64,000 nt of DNA, from positions 239,501-303,500 of the forward strand of contig JAPFBL010000258.1 in the NCBI GenBank assembly GCA_026182355.1, written 5' to 3'. The position numbers were made by a program, and so were the translations under genes. Numbering within the stretch: the first letter of the stretch is position 1; the number at the start of each line of letters is the position of its first letter. Shown here one piece after another: positions 42,461 through 53,594 of this stretch. Under the pieces are notes generated by a model that was not told where the DNA came from, searched no databases, and saw only the letters and a program-made list of their open reading frames with translations. This stretch comes from Hermatobates lingyangjiaoensis. Taxonomy: Eukaryota; Arthropoda; Insecta; Hemiptera; Hermatobatidae.

Positions 42461-45400
42461 GATAAATTTTATTTGAATGGAATGACTCAAAAAATACAAA
42501 GTCAATGCAAACCATATAAATAAATGTAAACAAATACAAGTATAGCAAGTAAAGCATTATTCAAGGATCAATATTCAGTTTTTATAGCTTTATTGCTCTT
42601 TGTCATAATTAAAATTTCACGAATTTCTTTTTATAAATTGCTAATTTTTTTTGCATAATGTTTAGGCAAAACTTTATTGCATTTGCTTTACCATAAGTAA
42701 AGTATAGTTTTCGTGAAAAAATTCGATCTGTAGATTTTGACCGAATTATATGTTTTGAGGTCCCAGAAGTCGTTTTATGAGGTTTTTTCGATGATGTTTG
42801 TGTGAGTGGTTAGATGAACATGATGTATCCAAAGTTTGCTGTCACGTTACGGTCTGGGGTCTTTGATGGCTCACGCTATTTTACACAAAAATGGGCCTCA
42901 TAGTGTAGATGATCCCTATTGTTTGGGAAGAATTATGCATGACGGGAAAGTCACTTTTTTTTGCCAAAAACCTTTTTTTTTAAACTACATTTTTTTTCTC
43001 CTAAACTATTTATTCTAGAGTTTTAAAATTTTTGTGTTATCCTGTCATCATTGAGGTTACAAATGCAATAAAAGAAAAATATATTCTGATTTTTAAAACA
43101 ACGGGAAATATTTTTTTGTCAATAAAATGTAAAAATTTTTATTTATAATTCAATCTGAAAAATTGTGAGAGCGATACAAGCCATACCGTTTGACGGATTG
43201 AAATGAAACTATACCTAAAGATAGAACATTATGTGGAAAATGAGTTGAGATAATTTTTTCAAAACTACATTCACCAAAGGGGCGTTACAGTATATTGTCT
43301 GTTTTTAGAATTTTTTTTTTTTTTACGTTAAACGGTTCATTAAAAATTCATGCAATTTTGCTAACAAATTGAACAGAAAATGATCAATTAATCAAAAAAA
43401 AATGCATGATAAAAAATGTTAATCTCGGTAAAGAGCAATAAAGCTATAAAAACTGATTGTTTATCCTAGACTAAGGGATCACCTGCTGTACTTGTCGAAT
43501 TTATTGATATTTATTTACATTGTTTACATTGACTGAAAAATTTTTTGAGTGAATCCCACTGAAATAAAATTAATGTTTATAATAGAAACATTTAAATAAT
43601 TCATTCACTTATATGAGATATAAGAGGAGTAATATTTTTTTCATGTAAAAAAATCACTGCCAATGAATATAAATTTCTGTTGCTTTCCATGGTATGATGG
43701 ATTTGTTTACATTTTGACTTTAGTTGGTAATGGCGGCCGCAGGTAGGTTATTCCTTATGAATGACTAATTTCTAATATTTCTACATCTTCTGTTCAATTG
43801 GAAACAACCAGGTACCAGAAATTTTATTATTGTTTTCAGATTGATATAAAAGACAAATTATTGTAATTTTATATGGGTTTCTTATTAACTTTAACAAAGC
43901 TTTAGTTATTATCAATAGTTTACCTCTAACTTTTCATATCTAATTGGTTTAACTTGCTTTAAGCATTAAAGAAAGTTATGCGTTAATTAATAACTTATTA
44001 ACTTTAAGTATGCATGATAGTATTATAGTATTACGAATAATAATGAAAGTATTTGAACCAGTATTTCAAATCTTTAAAGAATAATTAAAGTATTTTGTTT
44101 AAGTTAGGATGTAAGGATTCTTTATTTATTCCTGATTGATTAATTCGTTTGTTTAAAATATTTAATTATTTACACTCCATATAAGCAAAATGATAAGTTA
44201 TTATATATATCGATGATATCTTGATATCTAACTAGAAGACGTTTATGAATATCTAAATCAGTAAAACTTATAAGGGAATAATACAGCATAAAAAATTGAT
44301 GAATAAATATTCAAATCAAAATGTACATATATTTAACTTGGTCACTGTATGTACGAGTATTTGTGTATATAAATACAGTTCTTAACATAATAACTCTTAA
44401 CATTATATAATGAAAAATGTAGGTAGAATTTAACTTTTAGAACTCAATTGACACTTTTCAATACAATGTTTCTTCATAAACAAATAACATTTCATCAAAA
44501 TATTGTTATTCAAACTTTTAAAAGACAATTTTGTTTACTAATATAATTTTAATTAAACATTTAAAACTGTGTAATATTTCTACACAGTTTTAATGATGGC
44601 TTAGCCTCTTCAACTAACTGGCTCCTAATTGAAACGATTTGTGGCTTTAAAATTCGTATCATTGTATTTAACAGATAAGACATATCACATTTAATGAGCT
44701 TAGAATTCTTTCAACATTTCTTGATGTATTGTTCTGCAAAAAATATTCTTTTTATTATTTGTTTAATCTAATCTATCAACTACCAATATTATTAGACAAT
44801 GTGTGCAATTTATAATCAGAAATATATATATAATATTCATTCATTCATTTTCTACCTATATTTTTATATTATATATTTTTTGCGTAATCTATAATTTAAA
44901 TTCTGTATTAATTTCGTTTATCTGAAAAAAGTTAAGTGTTACCGAACTATAATAACTTTAAATTGTTTTCGTTATATGTAATTTATTATTAAAGGTGGAA
45001 TTAAATTGTTTCCCGGTTAAAGCCGGTTAGTTCAGCTAGTTATTCTATAAAAGACCTAAAATGTAAAGAATAACTTATTTAATTTTAAATAATTAAAATT
45101 GAAAATATTCTTTGAAGAATAATAAATGTAATTATCCTACATCTTAAATTAAAAATGATCTTAAAACTATATTTTATTTTCTGAATTTTTTCAGACAAAA
45201 TAGGAATATTTTCAAGTTTTAAATGGGAAAATTTTTGTTAAATATTCAATGTAGAAGAAGGCAGGGCTGTGCAGTCAGACCTTTTAGGTCCAGTTGTTAT
45301 TTTTATTATGAGAAAACAGATGACAGGTGGATAATAATAATTAGTACTTTATAATAATGATATTAATAAGAGGGTAATTTATAGAAAACTAATCGTAAAA

Positions 45401-45844
45401 TTTATATAACCGCAAAGATCAATAAAACTATAAGAGAATCCCCAGCTTGGACTAATGGGTCCATGTACTACATCTGTCAGGTTTGTTTACATTGACTTAG
45501 AAATTTTCTAACTGAATAGACTGAAATGAAATTAGTGTTTAGAGGTTGAATGAAATGATTTAGGGTGAAATGTAGAATAGGGTGGAAGATGGCGGCTACC
45601 ATGATTTAATATAAAATGTAAGAAGAATAATTAGTATTTCATATTTAAAAAATCTACGATAATCAAACCTATAATTCCTATGTTTTCCATGGTATAATGG
45701 ATTTGTCTAAACAAAATACCCTAATTAATCTATATGTTGCACCCTTGAACAGAACTTAATATCGGATGTATATTTTATTGTGTTTACGCATTGTATTATC
45801 CTTGGGTAATATTGTAGTATAAGGAATGGACTGCAAAATTTATG
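42461..45844. repeat. Spacer of the large inverted repeat, made of family-R segments
   Basis: AT-rich, with further diverged copies of family R in both orientations (42480-42620 plus; 43420-43720 minus; 45263-45720 mixed). No gene; the frame at 42836-43018 is low complexity. Confidence 0.5.
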
Positions 45845-46560
45845 TTCAGAGGTTTAATTGAAAATTTTTTGAATAATTTAATAAGAGATGAAAAAGAATA
45901 AAATTCTTACATATAAAAAATCAACGCCAATCAAAAAACATATAATTTCTTATGCTTTCCATGGTAGAGCATGATGGATTTGTCTCACAAAATGCTCTAA
46001 TCAATCTACATGTTGCACCCTTGAACAAAACTTAATTTCATGTAAAATTTTTTTGTTTATGAATCGTATTAACTTTTGGGTAATATTGAAGTGTGACGAA
46101 TGAACTCATCCTATTTCATAGTTGACAAATATCCAGTTTATTTTTTAATCTTGTCTAATAGTTCATATCTATAATTTTAAAAAAATTTCAAGCTTCTAGC
46201 TATAAGTTTTAAATTATACTGTTTAACTGAATAGACTGAAATAAGATTGATGTTTAGAGGTTTAATGAAATGATTTCATGAGCTAATATGACATGTAAGA
46301 GGAATGAGATTTTATATTTAAAAAATTCACGCCAATCAAATCTATAATTGCCATGCTTTCCATGGTATGATGGATTAGTCCAAAGAAAATACCTTAATCA
46401 ACCTATATGTTGCACTCTTGAACAGAACTTAATATTGAATGTACATTTTCTTGTGTTTACGCATTGTATTATCCTTGGGTAATATTGTAGTATAAGGAAT
46501 ACTCTCTTGTTCTATATTACAAAACGGATATTAATTTTAAGCTAATTTCTCGGTGATATT
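45845..46560. repeat. Right arm of the large inverted repeat
   Basis: Continuous counterpart of the three left-arm blocks, without the Jockey element, so it shows the pre-insertion state. Confidence 0.85.
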
Positions 46561-46639
46561 TTTAATTATTCATATTCTGAAACACTGAACAGATAAGGCC
46601 AAGTATTTTGTACTAAACTAAACTAAACATTTTGTTACA

Positions 46640-46780
46640 ATTAGTAATAATACAATCCGTCATACCTCGTAAAGTCTCTGAAAAGCTCGACCGGTTTCGG
46701 GTCCGTCTGGATCCCATCTTCAAGAGCACCTAACTGACTGTGAATGTTATTTTCCTATAACCTACCTATATATATCATCT
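46640..46780 (-). mobile_element. PLE terminal repeat inserted in family R
   Basis: Contains the hammerhead tract at 46685-46727 and ends near a short TA run (46770-46776). Confidence 0.55.
46685..46727 (-). ncRNA. Hammerhead-like motif, GCTC/GAGC stem I
   Basis: On the minus strand: stem I GCTC pairs with GAGC, core TTGAAGA (first C replaced by T), extra T, stem II GGG-A-TCC/GGACCC with one bulge, GAAA, palindrome ACCGGT, then C before the predicted cut. Confidence 0.6.
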
Positions 46781-47036
46781 ACATTATGTAATCAGTGTTG
46801 TCAGTGTAGTTAATTTTTTTTTCATTTCTTTAATTGTTAATGTATTATTACTAATTCTAATATTACTAACCTCAGTGGAGTTAACCCATTAACTATATTT
46901 AAACATTTTGTGTTTAACATCAAATGCCCAATGTCTTTCTTCAACATTTTTAATTGGACTAATTAATCATGCTATATTATTTACTCTCATTGTCATGTAC
47001 ACAAGTAATTTAAATGGGTGATAAGTAGGAATTGTA

Positions 47037-47113
47037 GTCGGCTCATTTCTCCCGATTACAACTCCGATTCCTCTAGGTCAAAAAAACGCCCCGACTCCGA
47101 CTGCCCATCCCTG
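47037..47113 (-). mobile_element. Inverted terminal end of a hAT-like family R copy
   Basis: On the minus strand begins cagggatgggcagtcggagt. This is the opposite-orientation counterpart of the 38384 end; the 8-bp flanks of the two do not match, so they are not simply the two ends of one insertion. Confidence 0.45.
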
Positions 47114-47282
47114 GACGGAGGTCAGGTAAACAATGTAAGAGATCTCCTGGCTATTAGAACAACATCCATGTTCTCCTGTATGACATTATTTCGTATCAGG
47201 AAATGTTCACTTTGGCTTATCAAAAATGTTATTACTGCTGCAGTTATACTAATGATATTATATAAAAAGATTTCACATAAAC

Positions 47283-47500
47283 ACGTGAAATAACAATCAA
47301 TGATCAAACCACAATAAGAAACAGGAAAACAAGACTAAGATCTTTCAACCGTAACAAGCGGTCTTCGTCAGAGTCACAAACCCAAACTGAAACACTAGAT
47401 TCAGAGAACATCTGGTGAAGGGTTGAGAAGAGTGGGAGGGAAGAGTGGTATTTTAAAAGGGTGAAGGAGTGGTATGATATACAAGAATAAGCATATATAT
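47283..47500 (-). mobile_element. PLE terminal repeat (CTGACGA family)
   Basis: Carries gatcaaaccacaataagaaa, the hammerhead tract at 47333-47375 and a further 100 bp, stopping near atatatattgatatgtgg. Confidence 0.6.
47333..47375 (-). ncRNA. Hammerhead-like motif, CTGACGA family, best copy
   Basis: Minus strand: GACT, CTGACGA, A, stem II GACCG/CGGTT (5 pairs, one G-U), GAAA, AGATCT, T, AGTC. Same design as 22672-22714 with a longer stem II. Confidence 0.65.
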
Positions 47501-47539
47501 TGATATGTGGATCGATCTCTATCTGTACTACCTAATAGA

Positions 47540-48600
47540 ATGAAAGACTAATAAACATCCCCCATTTAGGCATTGATATTATACCTAAATGGAACATTAT
47601 TTATCACATACCCAAGAAGTATATTATGTTTACTTATAGTAAAGTTGAGTGTAGGCCACTCCGGATTTTTCATTAGTTCAGTACTTGACATTGTGCTATT
47701 GATCGTGAATATACTGAGTGTTTCATTTACCTGGGGAATTGACCGTTGTGGTCTACCAGTATTAATTAACTCCCTTTTGGCCGGATTAGGCCTTTTGGGG
47801 CGCCCCCAAAGCAGTTAACACTTCAATATCTTATTAATTAATAATATAAACATAATAAAGCGCTTATAATATTATCATAACTCTCAGAACTAAATAAAAC
47901 AGTAACATAAAGTATGTTGTGTTGTTTATGTTTGCATTGTTCCCGCTTGTTTAACTGACAAATCTTTTATCAGTAACTCGAAAAAAATCTGAGATAAGAC
48001 ACCTGTCTCTATTCTGATTAGAGGGAAGGTATCAGCTTCTTGCTGAAGCTATACAAGGTCTGTATCAGATATCAAACAATAGACTATTATACGATACCAG
48101 CCTGTGTTATTGTTCTGATAAGGTTTTTAACATCTTTGAACTGAAGAAAAGTGCAACAATTATTTTTTAAAGATCGTTTTCGATTTTGAATTATGTTTTA
48201 CATTTTGGTCTTTTATAAAATTATTGTACTGGATAAATTTTATTTTCTTAACTTCTGCGTGAATAAAGTGAGGACCTGATGGGATTCGAACTCTGGATCC
48301 ACTTGTCCAAAGGCAAGGACACAAGCTACTCTGCCCCCCCCCCCCCCCCCCCCCACATATGTATTGTAGGTCAATCCTACTCTGAACACGCTTTTTTTAC
48401 TTTAATGTAAATAAAGTATAGTGATCGTGAAAAAATTCGATCTCGAGATTTTAACGGTATTAAAAAAAGTTTTGAGGTCCCAAAAGTCCTTTTATGAAGT
48501 TTATTAGACCTAAATGGAACATTATTTATTATATACTCAAGAAGTATATTATGTTTACTTATAGTAAAGTTGAGTGCAGGCCACTCCAGATTTTTTTTTT
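47540..48600. repeat. Family-R segments and homopolymers
   Basis: 47570-47670 and 48490-48600 are copies of the cctaaatggaacattattta segment, inverted relative to 41380-41455. A C run lies at 48337-48353. Confidence 0.55.
48268..48340 (-). mobile_element. tRNA-like sequence (SINE head or tRNA pseudogene)
   Basis: On the minus strand, agagtagcttgtgtccttgc (A-box-like) is followed by gagttcgaatccc (B box). The cloverleaf cannot be completed convincingly, so this is not called as a functional tRNA. It differs from the main SINE family. Confidence 0.4.
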
Positions 48601-49980
48601 CAGTGGGGTTAGTTTAAGGATTAGGTTTATTCAAAATAGAATAAAGTTCTAAATACTAATAATGTTTTAAGTCATACAATAGTATTGTTCCGCTCATCAA
48701 ATGGTTATACTATACCATCTGCTATCAATGTCTAAACCATAGTAAGAAATCAGAAGAAAAGGATGAAATGTCTTACTGTGGTGTACATGTTGATTTTTAT
48801 TTCACGTGTTTATTTATTATGACATCTTGTTACTACCTGCTATGTCTCACATTGTCTTGTACCAACAAGAAAAATAAATTTAACTTCTCATTTACTCCCG
48901 TAAAGACAGATATGTACAAATAGAAAAAAAAATTAATTGAATGACCAAACTGTTTTGTTTTTAATAATATAAGTGGAAATAACTCACGTAGGCAGTGGTA
49001 ACTGTACACCAATCACCTCATTTGGCGCCAATTAACGTCAGACATTTTTAATTTACCATTACAACCAATAGAACGTCTCCATTACTATTTTTCCAAGTCA
49101 TTATAATTTGTTTAACATCTAGTAACCTCTTTGTTCTGGGTTTTTTTTGTTTAATTTCTGGGAAGAATTGGTATAAGTTAAATATTTTCGAGTTAATATT
49201 TTAGTTACAACTAAAGTTTTCAATTGTGTTTATTTAAACCAAAGAAACAAATGAAAGAAGCAACTACTAAATACATCAGACGTAAGGTTAGTGGAATATT
49301 TATAATTATTATTCTAATACACTGAATAATGGAAAATAGTTATATCATTAGCTACGTGTCATTCAAATTATTCACTTTCACCCATTTAAAAAACAATTCT
49401 ACCTCATTGCAGTTATTTAAACAATTATAAATTACTATAAATATCAATATTTCATCAAATATTTCCTTTATTTTATATGATCTATTTCAGTTAAAATTGA
49501 AACGTTTTTGTTAATTCATTCCCTTAAAAAGCTTTTAGGTTAATTAGTTCTGATAAACTTGAATGCAGAACTAATAGTTATGCTTTGTGTATTACACATT
49601 AAATTTAAAGAGTTTTATTTCTGTTATATTTCACTTAATACTCTTAAGTATTATCTCATATTTCATGAGAGTTTACCATTATAACTTAAGTTATGAGTTT
49701 TTTTACTTTACTATAAGTAAATTATAGTGATTATGAAAAAATTAATCGCGATAGTTTGACGGTTTTAGATGTTTTGAAGTTTCCAAAGTACTTTTTTCAC
49801 GTTTTTGGATATTTTTGTTTATCCAAAACTTTGTCACAACGATATAGTTTATAATATTTTATGGATAAAATTCATATTTACACAAAAATGGGCCTTATAG
49901 TGTAGAACAACCATATTGTTTAATTGAGGGTAATATTATATGATGAAAAAGTCACTTCTTTTAATAACCAAATATATATA
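48600..49980. other. Intergenic AT-rich sequence
   Basis: No feature recognised beyond a short family-R segment near 49700 (tttactataagtaaattata). Confidence 0.4.
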
Positions 49981-50470
49981 AACTAAAAGTGTCAACCGTG
50001 AAATAGAAAGAAAATTAAAAGTTTATCAGGACTCGGTCATTTCTTCAGATTCAAATTGAACTTTCATTGCCAACGTTTCTGTTTTTATTGAAAACCTTTT
50101 TCATTGGTAGAAATATAAAATTTTAAAGTAGAATAAGAAAGTATTAGATTGGAGATTATTTTACAAAGAGAATAAGTCTGTGAATTCCAACAACTGTCTA
50201 GTTTGAATGTTTTCAAATATTTAAACCTGTTTCTATGAACAAGGTTTTCAATAAAAACCGAAACGTTGACAATGAGAGTTTAATTTGAACTTGAAGAACT
50301 AACCTAGTCCTGATAAACTTTAATTTTCTTTCTTTTTCACGGTCGATACTTTTATAAATATTTATATATTTGGGATAGTAATGATATTTCAGCCTATGAA
50401 AAACGTTTGCAATAAGATTTTAATTTGAATCCGAAGAACTGACCGAGTCCTGATAAACTTTAAATTTTTT
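49980..50470. mobile_element. PLE palindrome (family C)
   Basis: Arms about 49985-50105 and 50218-50355 share ggactcggtcatttcttcag and, inverted, aaccgaaacgttgacaatga. A third partial copy follows to 50470. Confidence 0.6.
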
Positions 50471-50474
50471 AATT

Positions 50475-50820
50475 ATATGTATATATATAGACAAAATCAA
50501 AAGGCTACAATACCAATTACACAGTCACTATACAAATGATAAATCATTAAATTACGCAACTCACTTCAATATTTCGTCATCATCAGCTGAGAATGGTTGG
50601 CTAAGACGCCTAACCGACTATTTCTCTCCTGATAACGACAAAAGTCGAAATCTTGAGGTAAGTTCTCTATGTGTTTCTCCGTATTTGTCTTACTTTGTAA
50701 TTATATATATATGAAATGGGGAAAAAAAGACTAAGATCTTTCAACCGTAACAAATTGTGGTTTGATTATTGATTGTTATTTTACTTGTTTATGTGAAATC
50801 TTTTTATATATATAATATAA
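50475..50820. mobile_element. PLE terminal remnants around TA runs
   Basis: 50561-50590 has a minus-strand CTGATGA and GAAA with stem II deleted. 50703-50810 is a deleted CTGACGA-family copy that lost the hammerhead centre. Confidence 0.45.
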
Positions 50821-51094
50821 TGAGTAAAATTTATAAATAACTAATAATGGCAGATGACTCAAACTATTAGTAAGCAATAATGTTCGAACTTGTTTTATGT
50901 CGCATATTATTCATTTTGTTTGTTATACTCTATTCAAGTCTACAAAAGTATTCTATAGTATTGACAGAGTTGAGAAGTTTTTTTTTAATTGTTCCAATGT
51001 AAACAATTCTGTTGACACTGGTTTTGTTTAAAACTATCACTATGCATGTGAGAACATTAGAAGTAACAAAGAGGTGTCTAGTTTACAAGAATAG

Positions 51095-51390
51095 ATGCAC
51101 CAAGTGGTGACGGGGAGGATTGTCGCCTCTGGACTAGTAGGTCAGGGGTTCAATACCCACTGTGGCCCTCTATTTATTAACGTGGGAAATGAATAAATCT
51201 AAGAATGTCAGCTCCGAGCCTGTACAATGTCAGGTACTCGTCAAAGATCACTACACTAAATACACCTGAGTTTGGCATAATTTAGGACTCACAATGTAGA
51301 TATCATCTTTGTGTGGTATCACAAAGGGCCGATGTTCGGCCTATCAGTGATTCATTGTAGACTGGTACTGTAACCTAACCTAACCTTACT
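51095..51390 (+). mobile_element. tRNA-derived SINE (pair 1, plus)
   Basis: ggtcaggggttcaatacc B-box region, tatttattaacgtgggaaat, and a tail with ggccgatgttcggcctat and gtaacctaacctaacc. Tail-to-tail with the next element. Confidence 0.85.
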
Positions 51391-51429
51391 GCTTAGTTAC
51401 AAGTGAAAGGTGTATTAGATTGGTCACAG

Positions 51430-51742
51430 AAGTAGCCCCACAAGAGAAGACACATAGGTCGAACATTGGCTCTTTGTGATACCACACAATGAACATTCTA
51501 CATTGGGAGTCCTAAGTGTTGCCTAACTCAAGTGTATTTAGAGTAAGGGATCTTTACCGAGTACCTGACATTTTATAGGCTCGGGACCGACGACTTAACG
51601 TACTTTTCGGAGGAAGGACGTAAGGTATTCTCGGAGTTCACCTTCCATATGAATAAATCGAGGGCCAGAGTAGGTATTGAACTCCGGAACTACCAGTGCA
51701 GAGGCGAGCACACAACCCATTGGGCTACCCTGCCTCCCCCAC
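51430..51742 (-). mobile_element. tRNA-derived SINE (pair 1, minus)
   Basis: Complement of the same family, ending (its head) at gggctaccctgcc. The open frame 51649-51861 overlaps it and is not a gene. Confidence 0.85.
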
Positions 51743-51818
51743 TCATTTACTCAATTCAGTCAATATTATTGTATATGATGAAACGTCAGATGTTAAATAA
51801 GAAGAAAAACAAAAACAC

Positions 51819-51824
51819 TTTATT
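51819..51824 (-). terminator. Candidate TYW5 poly(A) signal
   Basis: AATAAA on the minus strand, 106 bases after the TYW5 stop codon, would give a short 3' UTR ending just before a SINE pair at 51095-51742. Confidence 0.5.
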
Positions 51825-51929
51825 TATAAAATCACAAAGGCAATACGAGGACTACAAATAAACATAAATTAAAGCCAACCATTCGAAGTAGTTTTTTTTT
51901 AAATATAGATACTATAATTGGCATTGAAG

Positions 51930-52040
51930 CTAACTAGAAAACTTTTCAAGTTCAATAACAAGCCTTTTGGAATAGAAATCCTGGTATTCAGAAGGGAGTT
52001 TCTCTAGCTCTTGTATCGCCTTCTTCACTAGTGACAAAGC
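51930..52040 (-). CDS. TYW5: TYW5 exon 2 (C terminus)
   Basis: Acceptor cttgttgcag, then 36 codons starting ALSLVKKAIQELEKLPSE and ending ELEKFSS, TAG at 51932-51930. Similarity to the TYW5 C-terminal helix (LAELPEEYRDFYARR in human, from memory) and the exact phase make this the partner of exon 1 despite the 7.3-kb gap. It was missed by simple open-frame criteria because it is only 111 bp. Confidence 0.93.
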   Translation of the reverse strand, partial: ALSLVKKAIQELEKLPSEYQDFYSKRLVIELEKFSS

Positions 52041-53120
52041 CTGCAACAAGAAAAAACCAGCCATTAGGAATATAATAAAACATAACAACTGATAGACTAT
52101 GTAAGCGCGTAAACAAATTTAGGGGGTCAGGGTAACCCAGTGGAATGCTTGCTTGCCTCTGGAATGGTAGGTCTAGAGTTCAATACCCACGTGAAGTGAA
52201 TAAATCAGAGCATATTATCCCTTGCAAAGGACGATAGGCCTGCGGCCTCGAGCCTTTACGATGTCAGATACACATTACCCTAAATACACATGAGTTAAGC
52301 AATATTTAGGACTACCATTGAAAGTGTTCATTGTGTGGCAACAAAGAAAGACAATCCTATGTTTCTTCTCTCGTAGAACTGTCACTGCAACCTAACAAAT
52401 AGGTTAGGTTTGGTTGTAGTGCCTGTCCCAGTAAGGAACACATATAGACCGAACATTAAGCTCTTTGTAATACCATACAATGAAGATTGATTCTACATTG
52501 GGAGTATTGAGTTTTGTCTAACACAAATATATTCCGAATAGGGGATCTTTAACGAGTAAGTGATGTCATAAGGGGCTAAGGAACTTAACGTCCTCTCCGA
52601 GGGACGACCTGCTCAGATCTATTCATCTCTCGAGTAGATAAATCGAGAGCCAGAGTGGGTGTTGAACCGCAGACCTACCACATCAGAAGCGAGCATGTTA
52701 CCACTAGGCTGACCTGGCCCCTATATATATATATTAAGTATACAAGAAAAATACAGAATCACAGTTATTTCAATCAAAATCGTGAGGACAGATTTTCTCC
52801 AAAACAAAACAGTATTTTATACATGAATATATTATGTGCCTCTTTAAAATGATGTTCCATATTTTCCGGACTATAAGTCGCACCAGCCATAATAATGCAT
52901 GATAAAGAAGGAAAAAATTATATATATATATTTCACTTAATTAAACGAAACACGATCCAAACTGGACACAATACGAGTTCAAAATAGGGTTACTTGTCAT
53001 TTCGTCTACAACGTGCTTGGTCTCCCTTTCTCTTTTCTCCTGAAGACCGATTACCCGAAAATTTGAGTCTGTAAGTGTGTTTCCTTACTCTATGTGTTAC
53101 TCTTCTTGAATTTTGAACTC

Positions 53121-53151
<31 letters not shown>

Positions 53152-53558
53152 ACAAGGTTTCACATAAACACGTTAAATAACAAACAATCAATGATCAAAC
53201 CACAATATGAAACTTCTTTCACAATAGAACCCCTCACCAGATGTTTCTATCTAGTGATTCAGTTGGCTTTTTGACTCTGACGAAAACCGCTTGTTACGCT
53301 TGAAAGATCTTAGTCTTGTTTTCTCATTTCTTATTGTGGTTTGATCATTGATTATTATTTCTCGTGTTTATGTGAAATCGTTATATATATATATTATGTA
53401 ATTTTTGAGGGTTGAGGTCTAATGATTTTAAACTAGTCCTTTTGCCGATGTTTCGACATATATTTATGTATGTATGTATGTTGTATCTTCAGGGCTACAA
53501 CAGGACCTCAACCCTCAAAAAATTACATATTATAAATAATGGGTCAAGAAAACAAATC

Positions 53559-53594
<36 letters not shown>

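Noticed and set aside
38384..47113. One 8.7-kb hAT element bounded by the two cagggctg/cagggatg ends
   Set aside because: The 8-bp flanks do not match and another end of the same type lies inside at 45263; nested copies are more likely.
48268..48340. Functional tRNA gene
   Set aside because: A- and B-box-like segments are present but acceptor and D stems cannot be formed convincingly.
53400..53560. Active hammerhead relative of 34818-34855
   Set aside because: Stem II is broken by a GTAT expansion and the palindrome is mutated.
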